Shown here: piece by piece, positions 59,581-64,000 of the stretch
Layout of the letters: every line of letters starts with the position of its first letter
Position numbering within the stretch: position 1 is the stretch's first letter
DNA from: Phymorhynchus buccinoides
Taxonomy: Eukaryota > Mollusca > Gastropoda > Neogastropoda > Raphitomidae
NCBI GenBank assembly: GCA_017654935.2
Contig: CM065697.1
Span: 46,617,263 to 46,681,262, forward strand
DNA length: 64,000 bases
Direction of reading: 5' to 3'
Translations under genes and position numbers: made by a program
The notes under the pieces: generated by a model
Seen by the model: only the letters and a program-made list of their open reading frames with translations
What the model was told of the DNA's origin: nothing
The model's database searches: none

Positions 59581-60090
59581 ATCATTCATACTGGTATTTT
59601 AATTTACTAAGATTTGGGTCTTTGTCCAGGAGGTTTTTAAATTTGTTAGTATCAGGTGCAAGTTTTGTCTGAGCAGGAAGTGCGTTCCAATAGTTAGTCA
59701 CTCTGTTACTGAAAAAGTGTCTCCTGATGTTAGTTCTACTATACTGTGTTAGTATTTTTAATTCATGATTTCTAGTCTTTGAAAAATTTGAGATCTGGAA
59801 CAAGCTTTTGTTAGTATTGTCAGGACCATTAAGAATGTTATAAACATTGATTAGGTCACCACAAAGTCTTCTGTATTTCAAGGATGGTAAATCAAGTTTG
59901 CGTAGCCTTTCACTATAATCAAGATTTTAAAGAAATGTTATTAATTTAGTAGCCCTCCTCTGTACACGTTCAATTGAAACTGATTGCCGTTTTAGATATG
60001 GATTCCAAATTTAGTTCCTATACTCCAGATGTTGTCTAGCCAAACTTTTATATAGGTTAATAAACACATTATTATTTAGTCCTGTAAAAG
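59581..60090 (-). pseudogene. LINE reverse transcriptase C-terminal remnant
   Basis: Minus strand: a 99-codon frame with RRLCGDLINVYNILNGPDNT, then RRHFFSNRVTNYWNALPAQT and [12 protein letters not shown]. This is the usual C-terminal end of a non-LTR retrotransposon reverse transcriptase. Upstream, other frames still show VQRRATKLI-type residues broken by stops. The catalytic YxDD part is missing. A related scrap lies at 50380-50610. Confidence 0.75.
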
Positions 60091-60439
60091 TTCTATTTGT
60101 GGAGTAAAAAAAAAAAAAAGACTCTGGAAAGGTGTAAGACATCACCTATTGAGGGTAAAGAGGTGTGTGTTGTGGCGTTGTTGTCACTATTACTGAATGT
60201 TGTCTGTTGTGACTTCAGTACACTGCTTGCAATGTGCCATTTTTGTGTGTGTTTTTTCTTTGTCCGTATTGGTGTGTTTCTTTCTGCACATGTTCTGGTT
60301 TGTGCTGCGAGTATATATTTAATTAAATGGTGATTTTTGTTGTGGTTTTTGTTTGTTGTCATTTTTCTTTAATTTCTTTCTTTTTGGTCTTTTTCTTCCA
60401 TTGATTTGAAGTTTGAAACTCGTTTCCTTTACCCCTTAC

Positions 60440-60874
<435 letters not shown>

Positions 60875-61340
60875 GAACCTATTGTCCAGAAAGGAAACAC
60901 AAGGAAGGGTTAGAAATGGAGGGAAGCCGTCGTTGAGTGTTAATTTCGGTTGCAACAAGAAATTCCCTGTTATCCACCAGCTTGCGTGTAAAGACACTCT
61001 ATGGAGAGCTGGACAACAGGAGGTCCAGAGAAGAAGCCTGCTTCAGTCAAATGTTTCATAGCTCCCTCCTTACAGTCCAAGGGAGCAGCCACACCCAGGT
61101 CGTAACTCCTGGATATGTCTCTGCTGTCAGCCCACTTTTCTTGAAGAAGGTCTCTGATGAATCAGAAGCCACGACTTCTGTAGCATTAGTGCAGCAGGTG
61201 GTGCTCTTACCACTGGGCTGTGGTGGACGTGATAATTCTTGGATTCTTATCATTTTAAGAAATCTTGAAGTTCACTTTTGTTCCTCCTCGACCACATTCA
61301 GCTGGACCTGTTTCTCTGGGCTCTAGTCCTCATTTTTTTC
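60875..61340 (-). other. unassigned sequence; possible degenerate tRNA-SINE
   Basis: The minus strand near 61180-61220 reads agcccagtggtaagagcacc, like a tRNA 5' half with an A-box. No good B-box follows at the right distance. A 129-codon plus-strand frame here has no recognisable domain. Confidence 0.25.
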
Positions 61341-61354
61341 TGATAAGCAAAATC

Positions 61355-61490
61355 TGCTTAACGTCCTCCGGTCTGAAACACACACATATGGGACATTAGT
61401 AGATAGAAAAATGGTGGGAACGATCCTGGAGGCAATGCACGGAGGCAGTGCAACACCAGGAAAGTCCCGAATTAGTACAATACAGATGTA
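61355..61490 (-). repeat. dispersed repeat D copy
   Basis: Marks: cggtctgaaacacacacat and gggacattagtagat, shared with 14465, 41710 and 53995. 61491-62180 beyond it shows no recognisable feature. Confidence 0.55.
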
Positions 61491-62183
61491 TCTATTCTTA
61501 TAATTTTTCTGATAAATCTGGAGAACTGTTTTTATAAGGTCATAGGCAGACCCATCCACAAATTCCCTCACTCCAGCCTCTACAGCAAGGTAGTACTTTG
61601 ACATGGAATCCAGATTTCTTTAAGCTACTTTACAAGACTAGCATAGTTGTAGCCATCCAATAGCCTTCACTCTTGTGATTCATTGGTATTTGTGGACCCC
61701 CACATGGAAACCACCCTTTTCCCCCTTTTATTTCTGTTTCTGTCTGGATACGTCGCAGACGCCACTTCTGACGATAAATCGCGACGGAACTTGGAGGGAG
61801 CATGAACCTAATAGAAAACATAGAAGGAGAAAGACCTACTGCTTACCCTGGGTTCAGACCATTAACCCCCCCCAGTTATTAATTGTTCTGGGTTAATGTG
61901 GATTTCTTTTTTTCAATGGTAAGAGAGGTGTTTGGCCCCTCAATGCACAAATGGAAACTTCCCCGCTCTTTTTGTTTATGGTTGTTTTGTTTTGCTGTGT
62001 GTTTTGTTTTGCTGTGTGTTGTGCATTTGTGAGACTGGTGTGCTGTGTGTCTGGGCAGCTTTGCAGTGTTCTAGATCAGAACTCCTGGTTCTGTGTGAGT
62101 AGTCGGCTAGCAAGGCTTTCTGCTTCCCTAGGTTCTCCCAAAGTGCGTTTCTGTGTTCAGGGGGTGATTAGGCCAACAGGGTT

Positions 62184-62378
62184 CAGGCATGGTAGACCTC
62201 CGCGAATCGCGGAAAATCCGCGAAACAGTTTGAGACAAAATTATTAAAAAATGCATTGAAATGGCATGAAAAAGTGAACATTTCACTCTCATTTATTGAA
62301 TTGTATTGAATTTTCTTCAGCCCCCTGGACCCCCGGCCATTTTCCTTGAAAACCACTTTGCCCCCACTACCATGCCTG
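62184..62378. mobile_element. CAGGCATGGTAG-ended element, 6-bp target duplication
   Basis: 12-bp ends CAGGCATGGTAG / CTACCATGCCTG flanked by agggtt at 62178-62183 and 62379-62384. 195 bp, with cagccccctggacccccgg inside. Confidence 0.87.
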
Positions 62379-62384
62379 AGGGTT

Positions 62385-62631
62385 TTAACCCTTTCACCGC
62401 CAATGTCGCATTTTTGCGCCATAATGATTTATGCCCATTTCATAGAAAGCCTTAAAATCTGGGTCTGTTATCCAATGATCTTGTGTTCTTGATTGTAAGA
62501 GGTAAGGTAGGCCTTGTTTTAAACATGTCACAGAGGAATCCCCAATATTCCTGACGAAATCTTTTCTCTGATCCATGTAAGTTTAATCAACAATTTTGGC
62601 TAAAAAAAGTGGCTGGCGGCGAAAAGGTTAA
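62385..62631. mobile_element. TTAA-flanked MITE, type A
   Basis: TTAAccctttcaccgccaat at the left; ggctggcggcgaaaaggTTAA at the right. It adjoins the preceding element directly. Confidence 0.75.
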
Positions 62632-62688
62632 ATGTACTTCTGTAGTGTGAAAATGGTGGTGGAATTAGCGGAATTTGTGTGATGCTTT

Positions 62689-62906
62689 CAGGGCTCCCAA
62701 TCGTCCCGCAAAACAAGGGGTCCCAGGGACTCCTTTATTTGCAGTATAGAGGGTCCTAGAGGCGGGATAAAGGGTCCCAGTGGCATTGTGAATGCTAATA
62801 AGAATTTTTCTAGTGCATCCCTGGGACCCCCTACACATTCTTTTAGAGGGTCCTTGAGAATTTTTGTGCTTCATAGACCCCCAAATGGGGGTCCCTGGGA
62901 GCCCTG
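62689..62906. mobile_element. CAGGGCTCCC-family element
   Basis: Ends cagggctcccaatcgtccc and gtccctgggagccctg. Flanks tgcttt and ggcttt match in five of six if the right end is set one base shorter. Confidence 0.78.
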
Positions 62907-62992
62907 GCTTTACGCAAACGCTTTTCTTTCTTTGCTCTTTATTGAGCGGAACTGCATCTTTTAGTTCACACATCAGTCTGGTTGCTGTGACT

Positions 62993-63239
62993 TTAACCCT
63001 TTCACCGCCAGCCATCTTAGAGACAACATTTTCTATTAGACTTACTTGGCTACAGAAAAGATTTCGTCTGCAATATTGTGGGATTTCTCTGTGACACATT
63101 TAGAATAGGATCAATCCTTACTGTCCAAATTTAGGAACACAATATCATTGAAGAATAGACCCTGATTTCAAGAGTTTTTACGACATGGGTGATAAATGAT
63201 TATGGTGCAAAAATGCGACATTGGCAGTGAAAGGGTTAA
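62993..63239. mobile_element. TTAA-flanked MITE, type A
   Basis: TTAAccctttcaccgccagc at the left; ggcagtgaaagggTTAA at the right. Confidence 0.75.
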
Positions 63240-63539
63240 GAATCTTTTGTGACAGATTTTTTGAATCAGTGGGTTTGAATTGCATCAAAATGCTCAGAAC
63301 CCCAAAATTTTTTAATGATGCTTATGCATTGTATTTTCCGATTCTTTTTTTTGTTAAGTTATTGAAGGTACACAATCCTTGAAAGGGGGGGGGGGGGGGG
63401 GTATATTGTTTTTCATTTTGGTAGTTAATTTTTTTGATTTTTATAAAATCAGACGTCAGATTCTTGCTTGTGTCTTTTTTGTAGTACACCCAGATGAAAT
63501 AACTTTTTGGTTTCAACACTACTCAAGATATATCGTCGT

Positions 63540-63840
63540 CGATCGCTCAGACAGTTTCCTGTCAATTATGAGCGCAGATGCCGTCATGCTGCCGCTATGC
63601 GCCCAACTGAGAAATAGTTAGGCCCAGCTTGTCCGTCTTCGGCTGGAGAAAAGCTTTGTAAGAATTTCTTGAAAAAAAGGCAGGAGAATGGACCAGTCAG
63701 GCAGAAAGATAGTAGATGACAGTAAGCAAAAGGGAAAGGCAGAGTCAAAGAGAGTGATAGATTAGAGGAAGTTACAAGCACAGAACTGCCAGAAGGTGGG
63801 GGAACTATTTGTACAAAAGACACACACCGGTGTCCCCACG
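63540..63840 (-). repeat. long dispersed repeat, variant of repeat C, uninterrupted
   Basis: The block cgctcagacagtttcctgtc to gcgcccaactgagaaatag, then the repeat C part. It gives the pre-insertion state for the element at 52081-52361. 63241-63540 upstream has only a G-run (63386-63402). Confidence 0.65.
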
Positions 63841-64000
63841 GGGGACGAGATATATCTTGGCTCAAGTTTTATATTTTCCCCAACCTTCTTAAAGTTAGAA
63901 AAGAAATTATCGGCAGACAACCTTTACTTCCTCGAGTACTGTCGCTTTGAAAATCATTATTTATGCTTATGCTAGGTGGAAAGAAAGGAGGTGCTCAATC

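Noticed and set aside
61755..61850. Possible next exon (after gtcgcag, basic stretch NRKHRRRK)
   Set aside because: No similarity to the p190 linker or RhoGAP domain, and no convincing donor follows in frame.

Overview
The window is animal nuclear DNA dominated by one gene on the + strand. That gene is a p190 RhoGAP (ARHGAP35/ARHGAP5 type; RhoGAPp190 in flies). I reconstructed 19 coding exons from the start codon at 16267 to a donor site at 58115. All 18 introns are GT-AG and the phases join into one open frame of 1140 codons: N-terminal GTPase domain, FF-domain region, two pseudo-GTPase domains, and a proline/tyrosine-rich linker. The catalytic RhoGAP domain should follow and lies beyond the right edge. 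The introns, the (GT)n/(CT)n/(ATC)n satellites, the Ty3/gypsy relic and the very dense small DNA transposons suggest a lophotrochozoan, plausibly a gastropod mollusc. That placement is inference; no marker in the window proves it. In vertebrates most of this coding region is one very large exon, so the heavy splitting is notable.

Layout. 1-16245 holds no recognisable host gene. It carries two decayed gag/pol fragments of one Ty3/gypsy-like retroelement (1010-3660 and 6510-7480, both minus), each interrupted by a small DNA transposon, a 2.4 kb foldback element (10644-13078), a SINE, several MITEs and microsatellites. A weak candidate for a 5' non-coding exon sits near 4620-4759. 16246-58115 is the gene. 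58116-64000 is the next, unfinished intron, with MITEs, a LINE remnant and a 400 bp (CT)n tract.

The most unusual signal is in the gene. At exon after exon the exon edge, with its splice site, has become a tandem array: exon 2 donor, exon 6 acceptor and donor, exon 9 acceptor and donor, exon 10 acceptor, exon 12 acceptor and donor, exon 13 donor, exon 14 acceptor and donor, and exon 17 acceptor. Most arrays hold 4-16 copies, many with an intact AG or GT. Exactly one choice at each edge keeps the 1140-codon frame with no inserted sequence, apart from one alternative donor (31583) that would add 33 codons in frame.

The second signal is in the mobile DNA. Seven independent elements with CA(G/T)G-type inverted ends are flanked by perfect 6-bp direct repeats, and two of these insertions have an unoccupied or closely similar target visible in the same window. 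There are also TTAA-flanked (piggyBac-like) MITEs nested in each other, a triple nest of TA-flanked MITEs at 34065-34592, and remnants of two different hAT-like transposase N-termini.
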